Shown here: positions 21,012 to 30,789 of the stretch, in pieces | Numbering within the stretch: the stretch's first letter is position 1 | Layout of the letters: every line of letters begins with the position of its first letter | NCBI GenBank assembly: GCA_033063855.1 | Contig: CP093831.1 | Location: 26,350,001-26,414,000 of the forward strand | From: Smittia aterrima | Lineage: Eukaryota; Arthropoda; Insecta; Diptera; Chironomidae | Reading direction: 5' to 3' | Length of the DNA stretch: 64,000 nt | Position numbers and translations under genes: made by a program | Notes under the pieces: model-generated | Told to the model about the DNA's origin: nothing | Seen by the model: the letters and a program-made list of their open reading frames with translations, nothing else | Database searches by the model: none

Positions 21012-21692
21012 TTAATTAGTTAATTTAGTTGGTCTCTTACAATTGGAGGCAACTTCGTTAACGAACAGATTGAAGTCTGCGATGTCATCCGGAAATTTCT
21101 TATCAGTGCAATTGTTCCCACGAAAGTCAATCGAAGTCAATGTTGGTGGCAGTTCAGTGTCGATAACGCTGAGTTTATTGTGGCCTGCATCTAAAATTTC
21201 TAATTTGGAATTTCTCAGGAACAAACCAGCTGGCAAGGAAATGAGTGAGTTGTGTTCAAGGTTAAGCTCTCTTAGTTCCATTAAATCCATGAAGAGGTCT
21301 TCAGGCAATGATGCCAGAGAAGTTAGACCGATAAAAACTTTCCTTAATTTCTTGCAGTTTGCGAAAGCTTCGCGATTGATTCGACGAATATACGTGGCGT
21401 AGATATCGACACGCTCCAAGTTCTTAAAGAAATTGCAAACTTTCGTCGGTACAATTTCTGTATCAGCAATGCTACGTATCCAAAATCTTTTGACATCATC
21501 GTTAGTTTTATTCTCAGATGTGAATGTCCCCGAAACTTCCGTGATTGCGGTGTCGTTTTCAAGAACTACAAGCGTTTTCACCATGCACTCCCACTCCTCT
21601 TCTTCAGTTAATTGAAACACACAATTCAGTTGAAAGCTTTCAACGTATGCGTTAACAATTGAAAATATCAGCAAATATTTTAGGAGTTCCAT
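21012..21692 (-). CDS. LRR-CC family protein, truncated coil-less form (226 aa)
   Basis: The minus-strand ATG at 21690-21692 starts MELLKYLLIFSIVNAYVES, and an initiator (AACTGA on the plus strand, 21714-21719) lies 22 nt upstream. The LRR domain is complete (REAFANCKKL, LASLPEDLFMDL, NSLISLPAGLF, CTDKKFPDDI). The frame ends at TAA right after RPTKLTN: a deletion relative to the 32409 gene removes about 230 nt and shifts frame. The remaining coil sequence follows at 20932-21011 and is then cut by the 20571-20931 insertion. The product would be a secreted coil-less LRR protein if expressed. Confidence 0.6.
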   Translation of the reverse strand: MELLKYLLIFSIVNAYVESFQLNCVFQLTEEEEWECMVKTLVVLENDTAITEVSGTFTSENKTNDDVKRFWIRSIADTEIVPTKVCNFFKNLERVDIYATYIRRINREAFANCKKLRKVFIGLTSLASLPEDLFMDLMELRELNLEHNSLISLPAGLFLRNSKLEILDAGHNKLSVIDTELPPTLTSIDFRGNNCTDKKFPDDIADFNLFVNEVASNCKRPTKLTN

Positions 21693-21713
21693 GTTCTTTA
21701 AAGTCTCAGAATA

Positions 21714-21750
21714 AACTGAAATTGTGAATGCGAGTCTCCCGAATTTAAAG
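21714..21750 (-). promoter_or_regulatory. Core promoter of the minus-strand 21692 gene
   Basis: The minus strand reads CTTTAAATTC (21741-21750) about 30 bp before TCAGTT (21714-21719), the same layout as its plus-strand relatives. Confidence 0.45.
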
Positions 21751-21980
21751 CTCTCTAACTTCTTATCGCCAATTTTCGGGTTTTTCGTCGCGAATTTTAA
21801 ACGCCACGAGATTGTTACACATGCAAAGTGCCGAACAGTCGAACTTAGGTTCGCACACTTTGATTTGTTTAAGTTCTTTACAAAAGTGAGTTTAGCCCAA
21901 GCCAAATAAAAATAAAATCTCATCAGTGGATTCTCCCATCGAACGAAGACAAACCCGAAAGTTCGAGATTAGAAAATCGC

Positions 21981-22018
21981 GATTTAAATTATTGTGTTTC
22001 GCAATCGCAGCTTCAGTT
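21981..22018 (+). promoter_or_regulatory. Orphan family promoter without a gene
   Basis: GATTTAAATT at 21981-21990 and TCAGTT at 22013-22018 have the exact family spacing, and GCAATCGCAGC precedes the initiator. Downstream there is no signal-peptide start; the sequence changes at about 22020. The following 22040-22390 has no gene and runs into the 3' flank of the minus-strand 22391 gene. Confidence 0.5.
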
Positions 22019-22390
22019 TAGTTATATAATTATATATAATTCCTTGCAAATACCACCGTCCTGAGTCCACTTTCGACCAGCGCCAAGTGAAACTTCTTTC
22101 CCTTTGATGTTAGAGCTTTGAGTTTTTTTTACATAATGTGATCAGTTGGTCGAGATAAAGCAATCCTATAAAATCTAAGCTCCACACATTGGATCCACCT
22201 CTGGTGAGCTCATGTGTCAGCTGGCAAAATTATCTTTATTGAGTAACCTTGCAAATTTTACAGAAATTTATTTCACATTTCTGATGATCACATTCTCATG
22301 TGAGAAAGCGGATCGATTAGCTATTCTCCTAGAGCGATAAGACTTCACATTAACTGAATTTTATTCACGTGGCTTATCATGACTTGAGGT

Positions 22391-23707
22391 TCATGGTAAT
22401 TTTGTTAGATTTGACACCGTTTTTAACAAATTTTCATAATTTGATTTCAAAATTCTGTTTTCTTCAAGGACCTTTAATAATTCAGCACTTTTCTCCATTA
22501 AGTTTGCGCTGATATCAGTTTTTAGTTCCTCTTTATCGCTTTCCAAGCTCTTAATGGTCGACATCAGTTGAGTTATATTTGATACCAAAGACAAATTCTC
22601 ATTCTCGCACATTTCCTTCTTCTCCTTCAATTTTAAAATTACCTCTTTTAGTTCGTTGAACGTTGAAAGATCGTTTAGACACTCATCAGATGGTGACTTG
22701 TCATTTGTATGGCATGCTTTAAAATTTTCAGTGAGATTTGATTGAAGAATTTTGATATTCTGATTACATCTGTCAATCTGTTCTTCAAGTTTGCTGACAC
22801 TTATCTCTTTCTCTGAGAATGTGATTGCCAAATTCGAGATATTTGATTTTACAATATTGATTTCTTCTAAAACTTTCGAAAACTCTTGACTGTTGTTCTT
22901 CTTAAAAGCCTCGTTCTCGATCTTTAAATTTTCGATTGTAGACATGAGTTGATGTATGTTTGTGGCAAGAACGGCTTTCTCGCTTTCGCAAGTTTCAGAT
23001 AAAGATTTTTCAAACGCGATCGTCTTCAAGCGATACAATTTCTTCAATTGACTCTCACAACTGGTTACAACTTTTTGAATGAACGAATTCAAGTCAGCGA
23101 TGTCATCCGGGAAAATCTTGTCAATGCAAACGTTGAGACGAAAGTCAACTCTAGTTAGTGATGACGGTAGATCGGTGTCTATTTTGCTGATGAGATTTCT
23201 TTGCACTTCTAATGTTTTTAATTTTATGTTTTTTACTAACAAGTCAGCTGGCAAGGAAACGAGTTTGTTCTGGTAAAGGTAAAGATGCTTTAGTTCGATT
23301 AAATTCATGAATAGATCTTCAGGAAGCATTGTTAGAGACGTATAGATGATATAAACTATCGACACTTTCTTGCAATTTGTGAAGACATCGCGACTTATTT
23401 GTTTAATTGAGGATCCGGCGATATGGTATCGTTCCAAGTTTTGAAGGAAGTAACAAACTTTCGTAGGCAAACGTTCAGTCTCAACAGCGTTAGGAATATG
23501 AATTCCCCTGATTTGATCGTTTGTTTTAATCTCTGATGTGTAATCTCCGGAAACTCCCGTGACTTCAATGTCGTTTTCAAGGACTTTGAGCGGACTCACT
23601 TCACAAAATACCATTTCATAATATGTTGGTGTCCTACAATGAAGTTGAAGGCTCGCAGCAAGTCCACAAATAACCAAAAATAAAAATAAATATTTTAGGA
23701 GCTCCAT
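22391..23707 (-). CDS. LRR-CC family protein, secreted long-coil form (438 aa)
   Basis: The minus-strand start at 23705-23707 gives MELLKYLFLFLVICGLAAS, with an initiator (AACTGA at 23733-23738 on the plus strand) 26 nt upstream. The N-terminal LRR domain (RDVFTNCKKV, LTMLPEDLFMNL, NKLVSLPADLL, CIDKIFPDDI) is followed by about 220 residues of coiled coil. Several repeated modules are visible: two copies of an NI.QLMSTI.(N/S)L motif, a KLEEQIDRCNQNIKILQSNL segment, and the final SAELLKVLEENRILKSNYE. It ends VSNLTKLP without a TM helix. This is the longest secreted-type member and has no defects I can see. Confidence 0.82.
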   Translation of the reverse strand: MELLKYLFLFLVICGLAASLQLHCRTPTYYEMVFCEVSPLKVLENDIEVTGVSGDYTSEIKTNDQIRGIHIPNAVETERLPTKVCYFLQNLERYHIAGSSIKQISRDVFTNCKKVSIVYIIYTSLTMLPEDLFMNLIELKHLYLYQNKLVSLPADLLVKNIKLKTLEVQRNLISKIDTDLPSSLTRVDFRLNVCIDKIFPDDIADLNSFIQKVVTSCESQLKKLYRLKTIAFEKSLSETCESEKAVLATNIHQLMSTIENLKIENEAFKKNNSQEFSKVLEEINIVKSNISNLAITFSEKEISVSKLEEQIDRCNQNIKILQSNLTENFKACHTNDKSPSDECLNDLSTFNELKEVILKLKEKKEMCENENLSLVSNITQLMSTIKSLESDKEELKTDISANLMEKSAELLKVLEENRILKSNYENLLKTVSNLTKLP

Positions 23708-23759
23708 GTTTACTGCTTTATGGCACTGACTAAACTGAAGCTTCAACTGAGAATCTCGG

Positions 23760-24660
23760 GATTCTTATAGCAAATTTTATTGCTAACTCTAAAACGACAT
23801 CATTTAAAAATAAATGAAAGTTATCGCCAGAACTTCTGGCCCAGAAGTCAAACTGATTAAATGCTGAAGTGATAATCGGCCAACTCATGTGTTAAAGTGA
23901 ACACATAAACAAAGTTAATCATGTTACTTCAATTTCTTGGAAATTCTTTTATATCAAGAGGCGAAGTGACCCAAGTTCGTGGGATTTTCCGTTGACTGAT
24001 AACAATTCTTCAGTCTCTGCTTTTATGAAATACGAGGAAGATACAACGCTGGGTGTACCCAGAGAAACCAGGAAGTCAAGTAGCCGCAGGAATGCATAGA
24101 TGAAATGGAGAAGAGGAGTCATTAGAGAAGGAAAAGCTTTCAACATGAAAGAGCAGGAGGAAGACAACTCATTACACAAATTTTCTGTAATTAAAGAGAT
24201 GGCCAACTCAATTAAAAAAAAAGCTTGCTTAAATAAAATGACGAATTATTTTACAATTCTTGCAAGGCGCCGCAATAAAGTTAGGTAAACAAAATAAATT
24301 TTTTGATTGCCTTGGCTGTAAAAAGATTCTGCACACATTTAAGCGAAAGTTTGATGTGCCCTCGCAATTAATCGAGGCATACAATCCAGTCAAAGCTTTC
24401 GGCATGAAGGTCATGTTTTTATTTCGAACGAATAATCTTTTTTGTCTTATCTCAAACCTTCGGCTTATTCGCAAATATCAAACGCGATGACATAATCCAA
24501 TGAGATAGTCGAACATTCACATTTGCCGAACAGGAAAGCACAGATTACTCGCTCTAAAAATAAACTCAGAATCTTTTCCTAGAAATTATGTTTTTATTTT
24601 GAACGAATAAGCTTTTTTGGAAATTCCATTTTACTCGAGCTCGCAATAAAATTTGTTATA
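23760..24660. other. Intergenic, no gene recognised
   Basis: Open frames of 60-85 codons occur on both strands at 23949-24490 but share no recognisable motif with known families. The part after about 24480 is a duplicate of 13560-13790, the upstream flank of the 13796 gene. Confidence 0.35.
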
Positions 24661-24716
24661 AAAAGTCTGAGACTCGTATGCAACTTCAGTTTATTCTGAG
24701 CCGATAATCAGTGAAC

Positions 24717-25703
24717 ATGGAGCTCTTAAAATATTTGCTGGTGTTTGTCTTTCTCTTTGAATCCATCGAGAGCTTACGTCTCGAATGTGAGTTTCGAGCT
24801 TTTCGAGGAATCAGGGAGTGTCAAGTGAGAACACTTGAAGTTCTTGAGAACGATATCGCAGTCACGGCAGTCTCGGAAATTAGCAAATCTGATGATGACC
24901 CCACGTCAAGAGAGGAAAGTTTAACTGGTAACAAAACATACGATGACGTCTACGAGCTTTGGATAACTACAAGTGTTGTGACTGAAATTGTTCCTACAAA
25001 AGTATGCAATTTCTTTAAGAACTTGGAACGCGTCGATATTTACGGCGAATTGATCAATCGAATCAATCGCGAAGTGTTTGCGAACTGCAAGAAAGTGCAT
25101 ACAATTATTATCGCTCTCACTGCTCTCACGACGCTGCCTGAAGATATTTTCGAGGATCTAATCGAATTAAGATCACTTAGCCTTAACGAGAATAAACTTG
25201 TGTCCTTGCCGGCTTATTTGTTTGTGAATAATTTAAAATTAGAGTCATTCGAAGCGTCTCTTAATCAACTCAGAATAATTGATACTGAACTGCCATCATC
25301 GTTGACTGCTGTTAACTTTATTCGAAACCCTTGCATTGACAAAAGGTTTCCAAAAGACATTGAGGACTTTGATTTGTTCATTCAACGAGTTTCAACTAAA
25401 TGCTCAAAAGACAAATCCTGTCATTCAAAGGAGATTGAGTTTAACAAAACTTTTTCAAAAAAAGAAAATGAAATTGAGGAATTAAAACAGAAAATGGAAA
25501 TGTTAGAGAATAAAAAAGAGTCTTCAGCCAAAAATATAACGCAGCTGATGTCAACTATTGAAAGTCTGAGAATTGTGATGACAGAGAAAGAGAAAATCTT
25601 CAGCAATCTTTCACGGGTGATAGAAATTATGGAATCAACAGACAGAGAATGTTTGCTGAATCTCTCAACAGCCAAGGAAGTCAATGATACAATTTCATCA
25701 TAA
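24717..25703 (+). CDS. LRR-CC family protein, TM lost by frameshift (328 aa)
   Basis: The start at 24717 gives MELLKYLLVFVFLFESIES, with an initiator at 24686-24691. It has an insert of about 12 residues with Asp, Ser and Glu before the TYDDVYELWI segment, shared only with the 13796 copy. The LRR domain and a coiled coil of ~90 residues follow. The frame ends at KEVNDTISS. Directly after, in the +1 frame, TTCATCATAATTACGATT and onward reads FIIITIVLVLILITTFVLW and a tail ending NLTENE with the overlapping AATAAA (25703-25793). The 13796 copy has the same shift, so it predates their duplication. The gene now encodes a secreted coiled protein, or is dying. Confidence 0.7.
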   Translation: MELLKYLLVFVFLFESIESLRLECEFRAFRGIRECQVRTLEVLENDIAVTAVSEISKSDDDPTSREESLTGNKTYDDVYELWITTSVVTEIVPTKVCNFFKNLERVDIYGELINRINREVFANCKKVHTIIIALTALTTLPEDIFEDLIELRSLSLNENKLVSLPAYLFVNNLKLESFEASLNQLRIIDTELPSSLTAVNFIRNPCIDKRFPKDIEDFDLFIQRVSTKCSKDKSCHSKEIEFNKTFSKKENEIEELKQKMEMLENKKESSAKNITQLMSTIESLRIVMTEKEKIFSNLSRVIEIMESTDRECLLNLSTAKEVNDTISS

Positions 25704-25942
25704 TTACGATTGTGCTCGTTCTAATTTTGATAACGACTTTTGTTTTGTGGCGACGTAATGTCAGCTTAAGAAATTTGACAGAAAACGAATAAAATTTTTA
25801 ATTGAACCAACTCATACAACTTCGATTTATTTTTAAATGACTTTATTGAGTAACACAAATATACAAATTAATTTCACATTTCAGCGATAAGAAAATCATT
25901 GCTCTTCACTTCACATTAACTGAATTTTATTCACGTGGCTTC

Positions 25943-26971
25943 TCATGACTTTGTTAGATTTGCCATCGTTTTCAACAAATTCTCATAATTTGATTTCAAA
26001 ATTCTATTTTCTTCGAGGACCTTTAATAATTCAGCACTTTTCTCCATTTCGTTTGCGCTGATATCAGTTTTCAATTCTTCATTTTCATTTTTCAAGCTCT
26101 CGATCGTTGACATTAGTTGAGTTATGTTTGATGCCAATGATGTCTCACTGGCTTCGTTTGTTTTGCAATTGTTGATTTGTGTAAGATTTCCTTGTAAAAG
26201 TTTGTTTTTCTTATTACACTTGACAAGATCCTCTTCAAGTTTGCTGACATAGATTTCCAAATTTGTGATATTTGGTTTTAAAATATTCATTTCTTGAAAC
26301 GATTTCTTTGTTGGGCTCTGGCATTTCGAAGCAACTTCTTCAATGAACAAGGTGAAGTCCGCGATGTCTTCCGGGAATCTCTTGTCGATGCAATCGTTAG
26401 TACGAAAATCAATCAAAGTCAATGATGGCGGCAAAACAGAGTCGATTGTTTTTAGTCGATTACGCGACGCTGAGAGTAATTCTAGTTTCGTATTCTTCAA
26501 GAACAAATTAGCCGGCAATGTCACAAAATGATTCTCGTAAAGGTGAAGATTTTTTAATTCAATTAAATCCATGAACAGATCTTCAGGTAATGTTTCCATA
26601 GAAGTCAGCATGATCCGAACTGTCTGCACTTTCTTACAGTTTGTGAAGACTTCGCGATTTATGAGTATTCGTTTAAATGAGTTAGCGAAGATACAAAATA
26701 ATTCCAAGTTTCCGAAGAAATTGCAAACTTTCGTTGGTACACGTTCAACCTCAGCATTGCTTGGTATCCAAAACTCTTTGACGTCATCGTCTGTTTTGCT
26801 CATTGATAACCCCGTAATTTCCGTGACCGCGATGTCATTTTCAAAGACTTTAAGTTGGCTCACTGTGCCTTGCTTCTTTCCTAAGTGAAAATGAAACTCA
26901 CAATTCAGTTGAAAGCTCTCGACGTATGCGCTGATAATAAAAAATATTAGAAAATATTTTAAGAGCTCCAT
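25943..26971 (-). CDS. LRR-CC family protein, secreted form (342 aa)
   Basis: The minus-strand ATG at 26969-26971 starts MELLKYFLIFFIISAYVES. The LRR domain carries NREVFTNCKKV, METLPEDLFMDL, NHFVTLPANLF and CIDKRFPEDI. The coiled coil has a CNKKNKLLQGNLTQIN module, an NITQLMSTIESLK module and the secreted-type end SAELLKVLEENRILKSNYE to MANLTKS. There is no TM helix. It is arranged head to head with the 27387 gene, with 415 bp between the two start codons. The same pair occurs in decayed form at 16738/17664 and 28657/31160. Confidence 0.82.
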   Translation of the reverse strand: MELLKYFLIFFIISAYVESFQLNCEFHFHLGKKQGTVSQLKVFENDIAVTEITGLSMSKTDDDVKEFWIPSNAEVERVPTKVCNFFGNLELFCIFANSFKRILINREVFTNCKKVQTVRIMLTSMETLPEDLFMDLIELKNLHLYENHFVTLPANLFLKNTKLELLSASRNRLKTIDSVLPPSLTLIDFRTNDCIDKRFPEDIADFTLFIEEVASKCQSPTKKSFQEMNILKPNITNLEIYVSKLEEDLVKCNKKNKLLQGNLTQINNCKTNEASETSLASNITQLMSTIESLKNENEELKTDISANEMEKSAELLKVLEENRILKSNYENLLKTMANLTKS

Positions 26972-27386
26972 GTTGTTTACTTAAAGTCTCAGACTTAACT
27001 GAATGCAAATTTGATGGATTTAAATCTCTCGTTTCTTTTCGCAAACTTTCGGGTTTGTCTTCGTAAATTTATAACGCTGATGAAACAATCTCAAATTTAT
27101 TTTTATTTTGACCTGGGCTAAACCCATTTTGTTTTAAATTTGATAACAATACTCAGAAGCTTGCGAATTGAAGATTGCTCGGCTAATCGACACTTTGCGG
27201 ATGCGTGATTTCCAAGGAATTTAATAAATTTGAAATGCAATTGGTTTGTGCAAGCCAAATAAAAATAGAATTTCGTCATTGGATTTTCCCATTGAGTTTA
27301 AATTGCACAGATAAGAAATGCGATATTTAAATTCATGAGATTCGCATTCGCAGCTTCAGTTTCGTTTGAACCTTCAATCAGAGAAC
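26972..27386. promoter_or_regulatory. Bidirectional promoter region between divergent LRR-CC genes
   Basis: The minus-strand initiator (AACTGA, 26997-27002) serves the 26971 gene. The plus-strand TATTTAAA (27324-27331) and TCAGTT (27356-27361) serve the 27387 gene; the initiator A is 29 nt before its ATG. Large parts recur at 17285-17660 and 29963-31150. Confidence 0.55.
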
Positions 27387-28334
27387 ATGGAGCTCATAAA
27401 ATGTTTGCTGATTATTGGCTTTCTCTACGGTTACGCTGAAAGCTTTCAGCTGAATTGTGTGTTTCGATTAAACAGTGGAGTAGAGGAGTGCATGGTGAAA
27501 ACGCTGAAAGTCTTCGAAAACGACACCGCAGTCACGGAAGTTACTGGAAATTTCTCTTCTCCGAACAAAACAAACGAAGACGTCAAATGGTTTTGGTCAA
27601 TTCCGAGCGTTGAGACTGAACGTGCTCCTACAAATGTTTGCAATATCTTTCAAAACTTGGAAAACTTTCGAATTGATGGCTACTCCATTGTTCGAATTAA
27701 TCGCGATGTGTTTACCAATTGCAAGAAAGTGACGTCACTTGGAATTGTTTACACTTCACTGACGACATTACCCGAAGATCTTTTCGTTGATGTAACCGAA
27801 TTGAAGGAACTTTATATTTTTGCGAACAAATTCGTTTCCTTGCCAGCTAATTTGTTCGTGGAAAACACGAATTTGAAAAAGCTCTACGCGGGAAATAATC
27901 GACTCAGCATAATCGACACTGAGCTGTCATCAAATTTTACTTTCATTGACTTCCGTGGTAACGAATGCATCGACAAAGAATTCCCGTATGACATCATTGA
28001 CTTTAGCTCGTTTATTGACGAAGTTAATTCAAATTGCAAAAGGTTGAAGCCTTGTCTTTCAAAGGAGATTACCAAAACTTTATCAGAGAAAGTTGTAGAA
28101 ATTGTGGGATTGAAACAAAAAATGGAAACTTTTGAAGATGAAAGTGCCGCTTTAGCCACAAACCTTACAAAACTGATGTCAACAGTCGAAAGCATGGAAA
28201 ATGCGGTTACAGAGAAAGAGGCAAGCATCAGAAATCTTTCTCGAATGATTGAAACCAAGAAATTATCACGTGAAGAATGCTTTCGTAATCTTACAAAAGT
28301 CAAGGAAGGCAACGAAAGCTTAGCACTAAAGTGA
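27387..28334 (+). CDS. LRR-CC family protein, TM lost by frameshift (315 aa)
   Basis: The start at 27387 gives MELIKCLLIIGFLYGYAES. The LRR domain (NRDVFTNCKKV, LTTLPEDLFVDV, NKFVSLPANLF, CIDKEFPYDI) is followed by ~85 residues of coiled coil (KVVEIVGLKQKMETFEDES, NLTKLMSTVESME, NLSRMIETKKLSREEC). It stops at SLALK; the following bases up to 28458 still resemble the family's TM, WRNHSRK-like basic segment and tail, but in another frame and with a deletion. The secreted product is probably a derived state of a membrane form. Confidence 0.7.
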   Translation: MELIKCLLIIGFLYGYAESFQLNCVFRLNSGVEECMVKTLKVFENDTAVTEVTGNFSSPNKTNEDVKWFWSIPSVETERAPTNVCNIFQNLENFRIDGYSIVRINRDVFTNCKKVTSLGIVYTSLTTLPEDLFVDVTELKELYIFANKFVSLPANLFVENTNLKKLYAGNNRLSIIDTELSSNFTFIDFRGNECIDKEFPYDIIDFSSFIDEVNSNCKRLKPCLSKEITKTLSEKVVEIVGLKQKMETFEDESAALATNLTKLMSTVESMENAVTEKEASIRNLSRMIETKKLSREECFRNLTKVKEGNESLALK

Positions 28335-28841
28335 ATGTTTATTAGGTACGCTTTCATTTTGATAACAACTGTAATTTATTGGCGAAATCACTCGAGAAAA
28401 TCAATTACGCAAACAGCGAATAGTGATGTCAACTCGAGATATTTGATTGAAAACGAATAAAAAATTTAAATTGGTTCATGCAATTTTGATTTATTTTTAA
28501 ATGATTTTATACAAATTCGATGATCTCATTCTCTCACAAGAAAGCGGATCGATTACCAATTCTCATAGAGCGATAAAAAAAAATCATTTCTCTTCACTTT
28601 ACATTAACTGAATTTTATTCACGTGGCTTATCTTGACTTGAGGTTCACGTCGACTTTGTTAGATTTGCCACCATCTGTAACAAATTTTCATAATTTGATT
28701 TCAAAATTCTATTTTCTTCGAGGACTTTTAATAATTCAGCACTTTTCTACATTTCGTTGGCGCTGACATCAGTTTTTAATTCTTCATTTTCATTTTTGAG
28801 GCTTTTTCTCCGAAGGAAAAAAGCCTATATGGGGCCGGTTT

Positions 28842-28849
28842 GTCGTCGT

Positions 28850-28884
<35 letters not shown>
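28842..28884 (+). repeat. (GTC)n microsatellite
   Basis: GTC/TCG trinucleotide run interrupted once by a C-rich step, inside the TIR element. Confidence 0.9.
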
Positions 28885-29143
28885 CGTCTGTCCTTCGATT
28901 TTCTCGGGAACCAAGACAGCTAGCGACTTCCGGTTTTCGCCATTCGGTTCGGGTGATGAGTGAGACGAGTGAGTTCTGAGATGGAGTCGGACAGACGGAC
29001 AGATGGACCCGAGATCTTTCGTTGACAAATGAACAGACGGACAAAGGGAAAAATGGAAATTTACATTTTTCGAGAACGAAGACAGCTAGCGACTTCCGGT
29101 TTGGACCGACGGACAGACCGACGGACGGAGAGACAGACGGACA

Positions 29144-29380
29144 AATGGAACACGTGGAAAATGGAACACGTGGAAAATGGAACACGTGGAAAATGGAACA
29201 CGTGAAAAATGGAACACGTGAAAAATGGAACACGTGGAAAATGGAACACGTGGAAAATGGAACACGTGGAAAATGGAACACGTGGAAAATGGAACAGTGG
29301 AAAATGGAACACGTGGAAAATGGAACACGTGGAAAATGGAACACGTGGAAAATGGAACACGTGGAAAATGAAACACGTGA
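29144..29380 (+). repeat. 16-bp minisatellite, E-box in nearly every unit
   Basis: About 15 copies of GGAAAATGGAACACGT. Each unit junction forms CACGTG, the canonical E-box. One unit is shortened to AACAGTGG, and two read CACGTGAAAAA. Open frames across it are repeat artefacts. Confidence 0.92.
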
Positions 29381-29629
29381 GGGGAACCAAATTTTTTTCA
29401 ATGTTTTAATTTGTTCAAATTAAATAGGGATTAGACCTGAGGAGAAAAAGCCTCAAAGTAAGTTCGTATTCGAACTGCTGTCCCACTTGTTCAAGCTTTC
29501 GATCGTTGACATTAGTTGAGTTATGTTTGATGCCAATGATGTCTCACTGGCTTCGTTTGTTTTGCAGTTGTTGATATGCGTAAGATTTCCTTGTAAAAGT
29601 TTGTTATTCTGATTACACTAAGCGGTTAA

Positions 29630-29767
29630 AGTTGCAGATATAGGCCCTATTTGAATTTAACGGTCAAATTCTCCCTTTACCGAACAGATTCGCTACATTA
29701 CGTATGTTACGTAAGTTTTTTTGTATAGAGAAACCGTTAAATTCAAAAAGAGCCTATATCTGCACCT
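29630..29767. mobile_element. ~138-bp MITE with ~33-bp terminal inverted repeats
   Basis: The left end GTTGCAGATATAGGC continues into TTTGAATTTAACGGT; the right end is the reverse complement (ACCGTTAAATTC to GCCTATATCTGCAC). The intact copy of the host gene lacks this segment. The target duplication is unclear. Confidence 0.7.
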
Positions 29768-30070
29768 AGAGCCGGAATCTCTTGTCGATGCAATCGTTGG
29801 TACAAAAATCAATCAAAGTCAAAGATGGCGGCAGAACAGAATCAATTGTTCTTAGTCGATTACGCGACGCTGAGAGTAATTCTAACTTCGTATTCTTCAA
29901 GAACAAATTAGCTAAGTTGGCTCACTGTGCATTGCTTTTTTGCTACCAATGCGAATTTCATGAGTTTAAATCTCTCGTTTGTTATCTCAAACTTTCGGGT
30001 TTGTCTTCGTAAATTTATAACGCTGATGAAACAATCTCGAATTTATTTTTATTTTGACCTGGGCTAAACC

Positions 30071-30606
30071 GTGTTCCAGACTGTGATGGTCGGGTGGTAG
30101 TATTCATGTGACTCGTAGAACTCTGCTTTCAATGCAGTAGTTCCGAAGTTCGAATCCCACTCTCGCCAAAGGAATTTCAGTTATTCAAAGAGTTCTCTCT
30201 TGACCGGTTAGAAATGGAAAATGAAACATCCTTGTGGAGTCACGTTCCTTCTCATGTACACCAACTGTTATTGTTGGGACGTCATGAGTGCAGGTAGAAG
30301 CGCAGTTGAAGCGTAGTTGAGTTGAACTTTGGCGTGGATCCTCGGCAATGTTCCCACTACCACACACTCATGTTTGCACACAGTCTCAATATTGTGATGT
30401 AATATGAGATGGAATCCCGCGCCTTGACAGACGTGGGGATGTTTCAGATATAAACGCTACTTGATTACGGGCTGCAATAATCTGGAAACAGAGGTTGGCT
30501 CCTCGAGATCGTAGCGGTTGTCATAACGGAGTTAGATACAAGAGGCATTTTGCCTACGTTTCTGTGGATCGCAAGATCCCCTTCGCAAAAATACAATACA
30601 ATACAA
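30071..30606 (+). mobile_element. tRNA-derived SINE, 536 bp, with 17-bp target duplication
   Basis: The head carries A box TGGTCGGGTGG and B box AGTTCGAATCC, with a preserved anticodon-like stem-loop (CTGC, 7-nt loop, GCAG). The body is unrelated and the 3' tail is (ATACA)n ending at 30606. The direct repeat TTGACCTGGGCTAAACC flanks it exactly at 30054-30070 and 30607-30623. The sequence at about 27112-27130 is the empty paralogous site. The target duplication is still perfect, so the insertion looks young. Confidence 0.9.
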
Positions 30607-30789
30607 TTGACCTGGGCTAAACCCATTTTGTTTTAAATTTGATAACAACAATACTCAGAAGCATGCGAATTGAAGATTGCTCGGCTAATCGACACTTTGC
30701 GGATTCGTGATTTCCAAGGAATTTAATAAATTTGAAATGCAATTGGTTTGTCCAAGCCAAATAAAATAGAATTTCATCATTGGATTTTC

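Larger units (their letters stand above)
28795..29457. mobile_element. 663-bp TIR element packed with micro- and minisatellites
   Basis: The ends are TTTGAGGCTTTTTCTCC (28795-28811) and its reverse complement (29441-29457). It is GC-richer than its surroundings and carries a (GTC)n run, repeated GACGGACAGAC-type motifs and a 16-bp minisatellite. It interrupts the minus-strand LRR-CC fragment. About 35 bp beyond the right inverted repeat also lack a match in the intact copy, so the true right border is uncertain. No transposase is present. Confidence 0.65.
28657..29962 (-). pseudogene. Secreted-type LRR-CC gene shattered by insertions
   Basis: Minus-strand fragments match the 25943-26971 gene: coil end and NLLKT region at 28657-28794, coil module at about 29490-29620, C-cap and LRR at 29768-29912, then a jump to the 5'-truncated N-terminal segment at 29913-29962. 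Between them lie a TIR element (28795-29457) and a MITE (29630-29767). It has the same 5' truncation as the copy at 16738-17283. Confidence 0.75.

Noticed and set aside
23949..24490. Open frames of 60-85 codons on both strands
   Set aside because: No motif, no promoter and no family similarity that I can see; they overlap each other on opposite strands.
25680..25800. An intron that would restore the TM frame of the 24717 gene
   Set aside because: No GT-AG pair of plausible length lies between the coil and the TM codons; the homologous sequence is contiguous, so a frameshift is the simpler reading.
28790..29423. Frames of 60-200 codons rich in FHFPRVPFSTCSI or GKWNTWKMEHVEN
   Set aside because: They are translations of the 16-bp minisatellite on both strands.
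30185..30367. 60-codon minus-strand frame
   Set aside because: Lies wholly inside the SINE body, which is non-coding.
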